This document shows, piece after piece, positions 31,431-40,630 of a stretch of 64,000 bases of DNA (the stretch's first letter is position 1; every line of letters begins with the position of its first letter). The translations under genes and the position numbers were made by a program. Location of the stretch: the NCBI GenBank assembly GCA_963725255.1, contig CAVRXV010000004.1, forward strand, positions 124,001 to 188,000, given 5' to 3'. Below the pieces are notes generated by a model. It ran no database searches. It was not told the DNA's origin and was given only the letters and a program-made list of their open reading frames with translations. The stretch is from JAIEPX01 sp963725255 (GTDB lineage: Bacteria > Pseudomonadota > Gammaproteobacteria > JAIEPX01).

Positions 31431-32570
31431 ATGAGTGATATTTCACATTTTACTTCCGAGTCAGTTTCTGAAGGTCATCCCGATAAGATCGCTGATCAAA
31501 TTTCAGACGCTATTTTAGATGAATTAATTCGTCGCGATACTCACGCACGAGTTGCCTGCGAAACCCTGGTTAAAACGGGCATGGTGTTAGTCGCGGGTGA
31601 GATCACAACCACAGCGTGGGTTGATATTGAAGCTATAGCTCGCGAAGTGATCAACGATATTGGCTATAATACACCCGATTTGGGTTTTACGGGTGATTCC
31701 TGCGCTATTTTGACTGCAATTGGGAAACAATCACCGGACATCGCTTTAGGCGTAGATCATCGTGAAGACAAACAATTAGGCGCTGGTGACCAGGGTTTGA
31801 TGTTTGGATATGCATCGAATGAAACGGACGTGTTGATGCCAGCTCCCATTACCTACGCGCATAGGCTGATGAAGCGGCAGTCTGAGGTGCGTCGATCTGG
31901 GAAACTGCCTTGGGTGAGGCCGGATGCTAAAAGCCAGGTTACGATTCGATATCAAAATCATAAACCCATTGGGGTTGATGCCATTGTGCTGTCTACACAG
32001 CATGATCCAGATGTTAGCCACCAAACCGTTGTTGAAGGGGTGATGGAAGAGATCATCAAACCCGTTATTCCTGCCGAGTGGTTAGATAAACATACGCGAT
32101 ATTTTATAAATCCTACAGGCCGTTTCGTGATTGGTGGGCCGATGGGGGATTGTGGGTTGACGGGGCGTAAAATCATCGTGGATAGCTACGGTGGGATGGC
32201 GCATCACGGCGGCGGTTGCTTTTCAGGTAAGGATCCATCCAAGGTGGATCGATCGGCTTCGTATATGGCTCGGTATATTGCGAAGAATCTAGTGGCTGCG
32301 GGCTTGGTAGAACGTTGTGAAATTCAAATTTCGTACGCAATTGGTGTCGCTGAACCGACTTCCGTGATGGTAGAGTCCTTTGGCACGGGCAAATTGTCGA
32401 ACCATGAACTTGAAAAGCTTGTTAAACAGCATTTTGATTTAACACCGGGTGGCATCATTGAAACCCTTGATCTATTACGTCCCATTTATCGCCTGACTGC
32501 GGCTTTTGGTCATTTTGGTCGTAATGAACCTACATTTTCGTGGGAACGAACTGGCGATATACAATTTTAA
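31431..32570 (+). CDS. metK: S-adenosylmethionine synthase
   Basis: Makes SAM from methionine and ATP in the cytosol. The 379 residues contain SVSEGHPDKIADQISDA (about 10-26), GAGDQGLMFGYA (about 117-128), and the P-loop-like GGGCFSGKDPSKVDRSASY (about 260-278), all intact. Length is near the usual 380-400. The ribosome site is weak. ahcY follows after 100 bases on the same strand and completes the SAM cycle. No SAM or SAH riboswitch structure was seen upstream of either gene. Confidence 0.98.
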   Translation: MSDISHFTSESVSEGHPDKIADQISDAILDELIRRDTHARVACETLVKTGMVLVAGEITTTAWVDIEAIAREVINDIGYNTPDLGFTGDSCAILTAIGKQSPDIALGVDHREDKQLGAGDQGLMFGYASNETDVLMPAPITYAHRLMKRQSEVRRSGKLPWVRPDAKSQVTIRYQNHKPIGVDAIVLSTQHDPDVSHQTVVEGVMEEIIKPVIPAEWLDKHTRYFINPTGRFVIGGPMGDCGLTGRKIIVDSYGGMAHHGGGCFSGKDPSKVDRSASYMARYIAKNLVAAGLVERCEIQISYAIGVAEPTSVMVESFGTGKLSNHELEKLVKQHFDLTPGGIIETLDLLRPIYRLTAAFGHFGRNEPTFSWERTGDIQF

Positions 32571-32625
32571 CAACGTTTTGCAATCTTCATACTATTGATC
32601 CAAATCTCAGATTAATCACAAGCAG

Positions 32626-32634
32626 TGCTATAAT
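32626..32634 (+). promoter_or_regulatory. Extended -10 promoter for ahcY
   Basis: TGCTATAAT is a perfect -10 with the TGn extension, 35 bases before the ahcY ATG at 32670. No consensus -35 is present. It suggests ahcY can be transcribed independently of metK. Confidence 0.5.
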
Positions 32635-32669
32635 TACACTGTACGATTACATTTTGGAATTGAGCCGTT

Positions 32670-33956
32670 ATGGATGATTTTAAAATTGCAAAACTTGATC
32701 TGGCCGCATTAGGGCGGCGTGAAATAGCTATTGCTGAAACCGAAATGCCCGGTTTGATGGCATTGCGTAAAGAGTTTGGTTCGTCTAAGCCGCTAGAAGG
32801 CGCACGGATTACTGGCTGTTTGCACATGACGATTCAAACAGCCGTTTTAATCGAAACATTAATTCATCTCGGTGCACAAGTTCGATGGGCTTCGTGCAAT
32901 ATTTTTTCCACCCAAGACCAAGCGGCTGCTGCAATGGTGGCTGTAAAAATTCCTGTTTTTGCTTGGAAAGCGGAGACTGACGAAGAATACTGGTGGTGCG
33001 TTGAGCAATCGATTTTAGGCCCCGATGGATGGCGTCCTAATTTGTTGCTTGATGATGGTGGTGATTTAACGCGATTAATGCATGAAAAATATCCTGAACT
33101 TTTAAAAGATGTGCTCGGTGTGTCGGAAGAAACCACGACGGGTGTAAATCGACTCTATGAAATGGCGCGAAATGGAAAATTAAAAATCCCTGCGATCAAC
33201 GTCAATGATTCTGTGACAAAATCAAAATTCGATAATTTGTACGGTTGTCGCGAATCATTGATTGACGGAATTAAGCACGCGACCAGTGTCATGATCGCAG
33301 GAAAAAAAGCGGTTGTTGCGGGGTATGGTGAAGTCGGAAAAGGTTGCACGCAAGCGTTGAGAGGATTTGGAGCTAAAGTTGTTATTACTGAAATCGATCC
33401 GATTTGTGCGCTGCAAGCGGCAATGGAAGGATACGAAGTGAAAACCATGGATGCCATGGCACCTGTCGGCGATATTTTTATTACAGCGACGGGCAATATT
33501 CAGGTGATTACTCATGAACATATGTTGCAAATGAAAGATCAAGCCATCATTTGTAATATTGGACATTTTGATGCAGAAATTGATGTGAATTCTTTAAGAA
33601 AATATCCGTGGGAATCTGTAAAACCACAGGTTGATCATGTCATTTTCCCTGATGGAAAACGCTTGATTTTGCTTGCTGAAGGTCGTTTGGTGAATTTAGG
33701 TTGTGCCAATGGACATCCCAGTTTTGTTATGTCAACGTCATTTACAAATCAAGTATTAGCGCAAATTGAGCTCTGGCAAAATAGACAAAAATATTCAGTA
33801 GGGGTTCATGTCCTGCCCAAATTATTGGATGAAAAAGTAGCTCGTCTTCATTTGTCGAAATTGGGTATTAATTTAACAGAATTAACGCCCGCGCAATCAA
33901 AATATTTAGGTGTTGACTCGAAAGGGCCGTTTAAGTCGGATCATTATCGATATTAA
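32670..33956 (+). CDS. ahcY: Adenosylhomocysteinase
   Basis: Hydrolyses S-adenosylhomocysteine to adenosine and homocysteine, clearing the product of SAM-dependent methylation. The 428 residues include the NAD-binding motif GYGEVGKGC (about 214-222), ARNGKLKIPAINVNDSVTKS before it, and the C-terminal HLSKLGINLTELTPAQSKYL followed by GPFKSDHYRY, which is the family's universal ending. Start and end match the standard enzyme. It lies downstream of metK. Confidence 0.98.
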   Translation: MDDFKIAKLDLAALGRREIAIAETEMPGLMALRKEFGSSKPLEGARITGCLHMTIQTAVLIETLIHLGAQVRWASCNIFSTQDQAAAAMVAVKIPVFAWKAETDEEYWWCVEQSILGPDGWRPNLLLDDGGDLTRLMHEKYPELLKDVLGVSEETTTGVNRLYEMARNGKLKIPAINVNDSVTKSKFDNLYGCRESLIDGIKHATSVMIAGKKAVVAGYGEVGKGCTQALRGFGAKVVITEIDPICALQAAMEGYEVKTMDAMAPVGDIFITATGNIQVITHEHMLQMKDQAIICNIGHFDAEIDVNSLRKYPWESVKPQVDHVIFPDGKRLILLAEGRLVNLGCANGHPSFVMSTSFTNQVLAQIELWQNRQKYSVGVHVLPKLLDEKVARLHLSKLGINLTELTPAQSKYLGVDSKGPFKSDHYRY

Positions 33957-34032
33957 ACCTTATAGTTTGAACATGATCTCCAAATAGGTTAGGATGCCAG
34001 CTCATCGCTGATATTGAGTATGAGGGCGGGGT

Positions 34033-36654
34033 ATGGCAGCTAAACAAATCGATGTTTGTATTGCCGTTCATGCTGGTTTTTGGATTGGTGATCACAATCT
34101 TCAAAGAACTGGGCAGGCAATCAAAGAATTATATGAAAAATTATTTGCAATAACGAATAATAATGATTCGGCTAGAATAACGGCTCAATCCATATGGTAT
34201 TCTATTATTGATAATCCTGAATCACCTGATGGGCCGCTTACATTAGCTGCAATTAGTCAGGCATTATTATCGTCCGCAGATTTTTCTAATTCTGAAGATC
34301 GTTCGGCATTTTTCGAATTTATGAAGCATAATAAATTGTTTCAAACTTTATTTCGTTTTTTTATCTTGGAAGAGCACGCTGATTTTACTAGCCAACAATT
34401 TGATGAGGCATTAACAGGAATTTTCAAACAAATTACTTCTAAGCCCGTTTCTTCTCATGAACGATTTCCGGATCTTACTGTGAAAGGTGGTAAAATACCT
34501 TTGGTTTCTTTTAGCGCTAGCCAGGAATTTTTAAATACAGTTCAGATAAACTCTTTAAATTCTCATGAAGTACCTGATGAAATAGCACGTTTAAAACACA
34601 TTTGGATATCTTTAGGGAAAAATGGATTAAGACAAAAAATATTGAAAGCAATGGAAGAAAATGATTCGTTCGTTTTTGAATTATTAAAGACGATTCCTGA
34701 TGTAACAAAAACATTGAGTTTTGAGCGACTTCAAGTGCTTGCTAAACGTTATCCAGGAATGATACTTGCTGCAGCATCTGGTTTTGAGAGTAGAGCTGTT
34801 AAGCTTATTAATACAATATTAAGTTCTATTGCAAATCTACGATTCTCGGCTATAAAAAAATCAGGTATCCGAATTTATCAACCATTCGCCATTAAAAAGA
34901 TGAAAAATTTTTGGCGCGAGAATTTTGAAGTATTTCAAACTGCTGTCGGAGAAAATGATCAACATTTAACTCGTTTGCTATCTCATATGAAAGATCCTAT
35001 TGCTTTTGTTATGACAATGCTGCAGAAAAAATCTGAAGACGAAAATGAAGGCATTGTTCAAAAACGACGCGAATTTTTCGTCAGAAGAATAGAGAAAATT
35101 ATGCCAGTGCTTGGGCGGCTATCCGGGAAAAGAGCTCAAAAAACTCTCAATGCTCTCTTAAGTGTGAACCTAACGGCGGGAAATAAATCAGGGTCTTTAG
35201 CTCAACATTTAAAAGAGAAAGTCTCCCAGTTAATCGAGGAGTTTCATACAACAGGTAAGGATACAGGCGATCAATTGTTTGATTTGCTCAATGATGATGT
35301 GAGCCGTGAAAAATGTAAATTGACGGCTGACCAAGTAAAAAAATTACTTGAGCGAGAAACAAATAGGCCAGGTGAACAACAGTGTTTTAATTCACGATTC
35401 GAAGCTATCATTGCAAGGGATGAGTCTTTAACCAAGTTACTGGCAAGGCCGGAACAACAAGAAGCATCTGTTTTTCAGTCTCATCATCCATGGCTTTTTG
35501 CACGCTGTACAATTGACGACGCACTTGAAAAATGCGGCAATCTAAGTACGTACTTTCAAAGTAAACCAAAAACTTCTTCTGTAACGATGCAGCAAGCATT
35601 TCTCGTGGCTAGTAAACCACAATTGTGGAATCAAATAGATCCTTATGCGATAAATCCATTTTCGGCGTTTTTAAATTGGTTAAATCCGAATTGGTGTAAA
35701 GATTTTTTTGAGGAAGAAGAAGATAAATTGGCATTAATAAATCCACTATTTAGATTGCGATTGAATTGGCGGCGAGATAAAAATAAAACTCGTGTGAGTT
35801 TTGAAGAGTGGATTGTCCACAGTGAAGAAAGTGGATTCGAAGAGCTTGTCGCTGATATTGCTCATGATGCGTCTTCTCTCAATCATTCTACTTTTGAGAA
35901 GCAAAAAACAGCCTACGGAGAAGCGTTGCTGAATAATCCTTGTCGATTTGACGCTTTCTTGGCTCAGATTAATACACCCAAAAAGGCTACCGCTCATGAG
36001 AGTTTTTTATTAGATGATGCTGCAGTTAAAATGATAACACCTGAGCAAGTGTTGAGTTTGATGACTATGGATGAGAGCGATTCATCTGATCTTACCACAT
36101 GCTTACAACTTGCCGAAAAAATAATTTTAAAAAGACCTCAGCTTGTTGTGGATATTATTTCAAAAGAAGAATTAAGAATGCAATTCTCTGGTGGCTCTAA
36201 AGAGTTAATGGTAAAAATTGCAGCAATGATACAAAAACATCGAACTTTTTTGTCAGATATTTTGGACAACTTAACTGTAATGCTGGGTCAGTATAATCAA
36301 CAGCAGCTTGATGAGGATCTCAAAACAATTCTGAGCGCTGATGCAGCTCCTTTGGATTTGACACTCGAAGAGCTTCAAAAGATTCAAAATGTGAGCCCAG
36401 GAACAATTGAATTCTTGCTGGGTAATGAAAAATTCAGCAGTAAAATTCCTGCTGAATTTAGAGATCAAACTCAGAAAGTTGAGCATAAGGGTGATGACAA
36501 TTTAGCGCTGGCAAAAAAACTTTCTGGTCAGACAGAAGCACAGCGATTTGTGGGTGGAAAATATGCAAGTTCATATGCTTATGGTCTTGGTGTTAAAGGT
36601 GCTGTGAATATTCATGATCTAGGGGGTGATGTTAACATTGCATCATTACTTTAA
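34033..36654 (+). CDS. Large helical protein of unknown function (effector candidate)
   Basis: An 873-residue protein I do not recognise. It has no signal peptide or membrane segment and is predicted mostly helical, with repeated short stretches of the form Leu-rich helix plus charged loop (e.g. QVKKLLERETNRPGEQQCFN, LTKLLARPEQQEAS, PEQVLSLMTMDESDSSDLTT). Some segments recur loosely about every 90-110 residues, which hints at an alpha-solenoid. The C-terminal 40 residues change to a Gly/Ala/Tyr-rich tail (VGGKYASSYAYGLGVKGAVN). GAGG upstream supports the ATG. Size, helical content and absence from standard pathways resemble type IV effectors of Legionellales, but no secretion signal can be verified. 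Confidence 0.72.
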   Translation: MAAKQIDVCIAVHAGFWIGDHNLQRTGQAIKELYEKLFAITNNNDSARITAQSIWYSIIDNPESPDGPLTLAAISQALLSSADFSNSEDRSAFFEFMKHNKLFQTLFRFFILEEHADFTSQQFDEALTGIFKQITSKPVSSHERFPDLTVKGGKIPLVSFSASQEFLNTVQINSLNSHEVPDEIARLKHIWISLGKNGLRQKILKAMEENDSFVFELLKTIPDVTKTLSFERLQVLAKRYPGMILAAASGFESRAVKLINTILSSIANLRFSAIKKSGIRIYQPFAIKKMKNFWRENFEVFQTAVGENDQHLTRLLSHMKDPIAFVMTMLQKKSEDENEGIVQKRREFFVRRIEKIMPVLGRLSGKRAQKTLNALLSVNLTAGNKSGSLAQHLKEKVSQLIEEFHTTGKDTGDQLFDLLNDDVSREKCKLTADQVKKLLERETNRPGEQQCFNSRFEAIIARDESLTKLLARPEQQEASVFQSHHPWLFARCTIDDALEKCGNLSTYFQSKPKTSSVTMQQAFLVASKPQLWNQIDPYAINPFSAFLNWLNPNWCKDFFEEEEDKLALINPLFRLRLNWRRDKNKTRVSFEEWIVHSEESGFEELVADIAHDASSLNHSTFEKQKTAYGEALLNNPCRFDAFLAQINTPKKATAHESFLLDDAAVKMITPEQVLSLMTMDESDSSDLTTCLQLAEKIILKRPQLVVDIISKEELRMQFSGGSKELMVKIAAMIQKHRTFLSDILDNLTVMLGQYNQQQLDEDLKTILSADAAPLDLTLEELQKIQNVSPGTIEFLLGNEKFSSKIPAEFRDQTQKVEHKGDDNLALAKKLSGQTEAQRFVGGKYASSYAYGLGVKGAVNIHDLGGDVNIASLL

Positions 36655-36716
36655 TTGAAATGTTGATGATAGTGTTAGTATGGTTGAAAAATACAGCAAT
36701 TTAAAGGTGGGTTACA

Positions 36717-37829
36717 ATGAAAAAGGTTAAATTATCAGACGATCAATTTGTTCACTGCCCTGAATTTCGAGTTGTTCGTTATGAACGGGGCAAAAGCCAG
36801 CATCATGGTTTGTATGTAGATGGAATCAGTATTTGTGGGGTTTTTTGCTTTCAAAGTAAAGACGGCGATCGTTTATCATTAATTCATGCTAATCGCTTTA
36901 CTCGCATCGAAACATTACTCGAAGAAGCCAATTGGATCGAAAAAGGTGGGCGATGTATGGTGTATTCAAAAAAGAAAGTAACGCTACATCCCGTAACGGC
37001 AAAAAAAATTATAATTGGCGTGGATTGCATTCCAGAATTGCAGGAAAAATCACAGTGTGATTATCAGGTGGAAGATTTTGGTGAGAAAAATATTGCTTTG
37101 TTGTTGAGATTAGATGGGACAGTTGAGTTATTTGATTCTATCGAGCATAATCTGAATATCGTTTATCATCCTCGCTTACCTCAATTAGAATGCATTTATA
37201 AAATCAACGAAAATTTAGCTTATGGAAAATTGCTTGAGCTAAAACAAGAAACTCTAGTATTCGATGGTACCGCTTGGCAAAAATTACAACAACATGATTT
37301 GACATTACATCCCGCTGCCATTCAAAAAATAGGTGAGTTAGATGTCACTAGAGAAACTGATTTTTGGATTTTGTCCTCTAAAATTCGAGAATATGCTCAA
37401 GGTTGGATACAGACAAAAAGGAAATTCTTTGCAGACGATATCAATTTTATTGTTCTGGCTACACAAAGTGGTCCTGTTTTAGAGTTAACCGCTGTGGTAC
37501 AGCAATACTTATACTCAAATGATGCCAAACAGCAATTTATTGCTAATGTGAGCTCAGAGTTCAGAATTCTTAGAGATATGGTCGAACAAGATGATTACAG
37601 ATTAAGAGACGCTTTAGCGCGAGCTTTAGAATCTGAAGATCCAGCTTCCGCAGTATCTTCAGTTTTCAAACAGTTTAGGCATCAAAGTGAGTATAGAGAA
37701 ACACTTAATGGAATCATTATGGGTTTTAATGGCTATCATTTTCACTACCAACGATCGCAGTTAGGTACCTGGCAAGTCGAACCTGAATTCGAAAAAATCG
37801 AAATGGCGTCGAAGAGCATGGGTATCTAG
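36717..37829 (+). CDS. Uncharacterised protein with CheD-like N-terminal Cys/His spacing
   Basis: A 370-residue protein with no family I recognise. Residues about 30-80 read GLYVDGISICGVFCFQS, then LSLIHANRF, then LLEEANWIEKGG. Cys40 and His57 are 17 residues apart, the same spacing as catalytic Cys and His in the chemotaxis deamidase CheD (SCVAVCLYD...NHFMLP). The following helix and Gly pair also fit. The upstream Thr of CheD is not found (Val34 there). The rest (about 90-370) is unassigned, with a helical C-terminal region. It follows the 873-residue gene after 62 bases and has a good AAAGGTGGG site. Deamidase activity is inference only. Confidence 0.62.
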   Translation: MKKVKLSDDQFVHCPEFRVVRYERGKSQHHGLYVDGISICGVFCFQSKDGDRLSLIHANRFTRIETLLEEANWIEKGGRCMVYSKKKVTLHPVTAKKIIIGVDCIPELQEKSQCDYQVEDFGEKNIALLLRLDGTVELFDSIEHNLNIVYHPRLPQLECIYKINENLAYGKLLELKQETLVFDGTAWQKLQQHDLTLHPAAIQKIGELDVTRETDFWILSSKIREYAQGWIQTKRKFFADDINFIVLATQSGPVLELTAVVQQYLYSNDAKQQFIANVSSEFRILRDMVEQDDYRLRDALARALESEDPASAVSSVFKQFRHQSEYRETLNGIIMGFNGYHFHYQRSQLGTWQVEPEFEKIEMASKSMGI

Positions 37830-37907
37830 AGGTTAACTATTGATTCTATACCACCTTAGCTTATATGATACGCCCTCTTTCGAAGACACTTAGTAGGGAT
37901 AATGGGG

Positions 37908-39416
37908 ATGAATAAGAAGGTCAGCTTATGTGATCAACTCAAGCGAATTAGCTATTTTGCGCTATTTGCTGGCTTCATGGTTACTAAAGTATTTGCAGCC
38001 GAAACAACGGAATACCCTGTTTATCCAACTGTTATTGCGCCTGATGCAGAACAAGCAAAAAAAATTCGTCTGGGTGAATACCTAGTCAAGGCCAGTGATT
38101 GCATAGCCTGTCATACAAAAGCGGGTGGGAAGCCTTTTGCCGGCGGGTTACCCGTTAAAACACCTTTCGGGACTATCTATTCACAGAATATTACACCTGA
38201 TAAAGATACAGGAATCGGTAACTGGACGGATAAAGATTTTCTACGAGCCATGAAACATGGTATTGCGCCGGATGGTTCGTACTATTTCCCAGTATTTCCT
38301 TATACATCATTTACAAAAATGACAGACGCTGATGTTTTGGCAATAAAAGCGTATTTAAATGTTGTCCCGGCGGTGGAGCAAGTCAATCTTGATCCTGACA
38401 TGCCTATCCCCTTTCGTTGGCGGTTTGGTCAATTATTTTGGCGAACGTTGTTTTTCAGAAAAGGCGATTATCAGCCAGATTCTACTCACTCTGAGCAATG
38501 GAATCGAGGCGCATATTTAGTGCAAGGAGCGGGGCATTGTGGGATGTGTCATACACCTCTGAATTTTTTAGGCGCTCCAAAAATGAAATATAATTTAGCT
38601 GGGGGGCAGGTTGAAGGATTTATAGTACCTTCAATTAATGCCACAGCTTTGGCACAAGTGGATAGCAAAGAAATTGTTGATGTATTTTTGCATGATCATC
38701 GAATTGGGGGTGGCACATTAGCTGCGAAACCCATGTTAGAGGTGAATCATGATAGTATGTCGTTATTGAGCGAAAGTGATCTCACATCAATTGCTGTATA
38801 TCTCAAAAGTGTTAAAAGTGAAACGCCACCGGTTGAAAAAGTGAGTGGATCTGCAAGTGAAGTGGGTAAGAAAATTTACGAGAAATACTGTCAAGCTTGT
38901 CATACCACTGGTGCAGGTGGTTCACCGAAATTGGGCGATGCTGCTGCGTGGGAGCCTCGTTTAAAAGCAGGTATTGCTGAAGTTTATAGTAAAGCGATTA
39001 AAGGTTTTGGTGCGATGCCTGCGAAAGGTACATGCATAACTTGCAGTGATGAAGATATTCATCACGCTGTTGATTATTTAGTGGGGCAGGCGGCTGCGAG
39101 TGGTGAAGCAAAACCTGCAAAACCTGTTAAAGAATTACCAAAAGCCACGTTGGCATTGGGTAAACAAGTTTATGATAAAGTCTGTAGTGTTTGTCACGAT
39201 GCTGGTAAATTGAATGCACCTAAAATAGGTGATCAACATGCGTGGGCGCCACTCATTGATAAGAATTTTGATGTTTTAGTGACGAACTCAATTAAGGGAT
39301 ATCGTGCAATGCCTCCACGTGGTGCATGCTATGATTGTTCGGACACTGATATTATTGCAGCAGTAAAATATATGGTTCAACAAAGTAAATCATCCGGCGA
39401 TTATTTACTTTGGTAG
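37908..39416 (+). CDS. Four-haem cytochrome c (AdhB-like pair plus two c5-like domains)
   Basis: A 502-residue periplasmic electron carrier with a signal peptide ending near FAAET. Four CxxCH haem sites are present: CIACH (about 67-71 from the ATG at 37902), CGMCH (212-216), CQACH (329-333) and CSVCH (427-431). The first two domains (GEYLVKASDCIACHTKAGG; FPYTSFTKMTDADVLAIKAY) resemble the cytochrome subunit of membrane alcohol/gluconate dehydrogenases. The last two resemble cytochrome c5, each with an extra Cys pair (CITCSD, CYDCSD). The ATG at 37908 has better spacing from AGGGA than the one at 37902. It is directly upstream of the coxB-coxA-ctaG-coxC block and likely feeds electrons to the oxidase. 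Confidence 0.88.
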   Translation: MNKKVSLCDQLKRISYFALFAGFMVTKVFAAETTEYPVYPTVIAPDAEQAKKIRLGEYLVKASDCIACHTKAGGKPFAGGLPVKTPFGTIYSQNITPDKDTGIGNWTDKDFLRAMKHGIAPDGSYYFPVFPYTSFTKMTDADVLAIKAYLNVVPAVEQVNLDPDMPIPFRWRFGQLFWRTLFFRKGDYQPDSTHSEQWNRGAYLVQGAGHCGMCHTPLNFLGAPKMKYNLAGGQVEGFIVPSINATALAQVDSKEIVDVFLHDHRIGGGTLAAKPMLEVNHDSMSLLSESDLTSIAVYLKSVKSETPPVEKVSGSASEVGKKIYEKYCQACHTTGAGGSPKLGDAAAWEPRLKAGIAEVYSKAIKGFGAMPAKGTCITCSDEDIHHAVDYLVGQAAASGEAKPAKPVKELPKATLALGKQVYDKVCSVCHDAGKLNAPKIGDQHAWAPLIDKNFDVLVTNSIKGYRAMPPRGACYDCSDTDIIAAVKYMVQQSKSSGDYLLW

Positions 39417-39436
39417 GCACAGAGAGGGAGTGATTG

Positions 39437-40257
39437 ATGCGCGCGATTCTACGAAAATGTTGTAGCTGGATGAGCTGGATGTTGCTCCTGTGTGGAGTAA
39501 GCTCTGTCTTTGCTTCCAAATATAACATGCCTGTGGGCGTCACCCCCATTAGTAAAGAAATATATACACTGCATATGACAATTTTCTGGATTGTTGTTGC
39601 GATTGGTATTCTCGTATTTAGTGTATTAATTTATGCATTAATTAATCATCGTAAGTCTCAAGGTCATGTTGCAGCAAAATTTCATTCTAGTTTAAAAGTT
39701 GAATTAGTGTGGACAATATTCCTTTTATAATTTTAGTGCTGATGGCCATTCCAGCAACTCGAGTACTTTTGATGATGGAAGATGATAGCGATGCTGATCT
39801 CAATATTAAAATCACAGGCTATCAGTGGAAATGGAAGTATGATTACCTTGATGAAGGAATTAGTTTCTTCAGTACTCTCGCAACTACACAAGATCAAATT
39901 GAAGGTAAGGCGCCAAAAGGTGAACATTATCTACTTGAAGTGGATAAACCCATTGTTGTTCCCACGCATAAAAAAATACGTTTTTTAGTAACGGCGAACG
40001 ATGTTGTTCATTCTTGGTGGGTGCCAGAATTAGGTGTTAAACGTGATGCAATTCCTGGATTTATTCATGAAGCGTGGGCAAAAATTGAAAAACCCGGCAT
40101 TTATCGTGGACAGTGTGCAGAATTATGTGGTGTCGGTCATGGATTTATGCCGATTGTTGTTATAGCAAAAGATGAGCCAGAATATAAAAAATGGGTGGCT
40201 GAACAACGTGGTGTCGCATTGCAGCAAGCTAATGCGCCGAAGAAAATAAACCCATGA
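39437..40257 (+). pseudogene. coxB: Cytochrome c oxidase subunit II, frameshifted
   Basis: The CuA-bearing subunit of the aa3/caa3 oxidase. The signal peptide and first transmembrane helix run to KVELVWTI, where the frame closes with TAA at 39728. The protein continues one frame back as PFIILVLMAIPATRVLLMME. One missing base near 39716 (ACAATATTCC in place of ACAATAATTCC) explains it. The downstream part carries the complete CuA site (VVHSWWVPELG; CAELCGVGHGFM). Reading is lost again at 40255, where the stop overlaps the cytochrome c segment. The ATG at 39437 follows GAGGGAG. Since coxA, ctaG and coxC are intact, sequencing error is as likely as inactivation. Confidence 0.85.
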
Positions 40258-40598
40258 CAAAAGCAGAGCTAATGGAAGCCGGTCAAAAAATTTATGGCGC
40301 AACATGTACTGTTTGTCATCAAGCGACAGGTATGGGAATGCCGCCTGCATTTCCAGCTTTAAAAGGCAGCAAAATTGTTACGGGTGATATCAGCAAACAA
40401 TTATCGATTGTGTTACACGGTGTGAAAGGAACCGCAATGCAAGCGTTTGGAGAACAATTGACTGATAAAGATATTGCGGCTGTTGTAACGTATCAACGTA
40501 ATTCGTGGGACAATGACGATCAAGCAAAATTTGGTAAAGCGGCAGGCGGACTGATTCAACCGAGTGATGTTGCTGCCGCACGAAAAGCTGGGCAGTGA
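40254..40598 (+). CDS. Cytochrome c domain, C-terminal part of CoxB (caa3-type), out of frame
   Basis: 114 residues with one haem site (CTVCH, about 17-21) and the distal Met region (GTAMQAFGEQLTDKDIAAVV). No signal peptide is present, so as a free protein it could not reach the periplasm for haem attachment. In Legionella-type caa3 oxidases this domain is fused to the end of CoxB through a P/WTKAEL junction. Here the upstream frame ends KKINP-stop and the start ATG overlaps it. One missing G in CCATGACA (for CCATGGACA) would restore PWTKAELMEAG. It is therefore a second frameshift in coxB rather than a separate gene. Confidence 0.82.
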   Translation: MTKAELMEAGQKIYGATCTVCHQATGMGMPPAFPALKGSKIVTGDISKQLSIVLHGVKGTAMQAFGEQLTDKDIAAVVTYQRNSWDNDDQAKFGKAAGGLIQPSDVAAARKAGQ

Positions 40599-40630
40599 TT
40601 AATCTCTAATTATAGGCGAGGAAAAAAAGT

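Noticed and set aside
32571..32669. Possible SAH or SAM riboswitch before ahcY
   Set aside because: The 100-base gap contains no recognisable riboswitch stem pattern; only an extended -10 promoter is evident.
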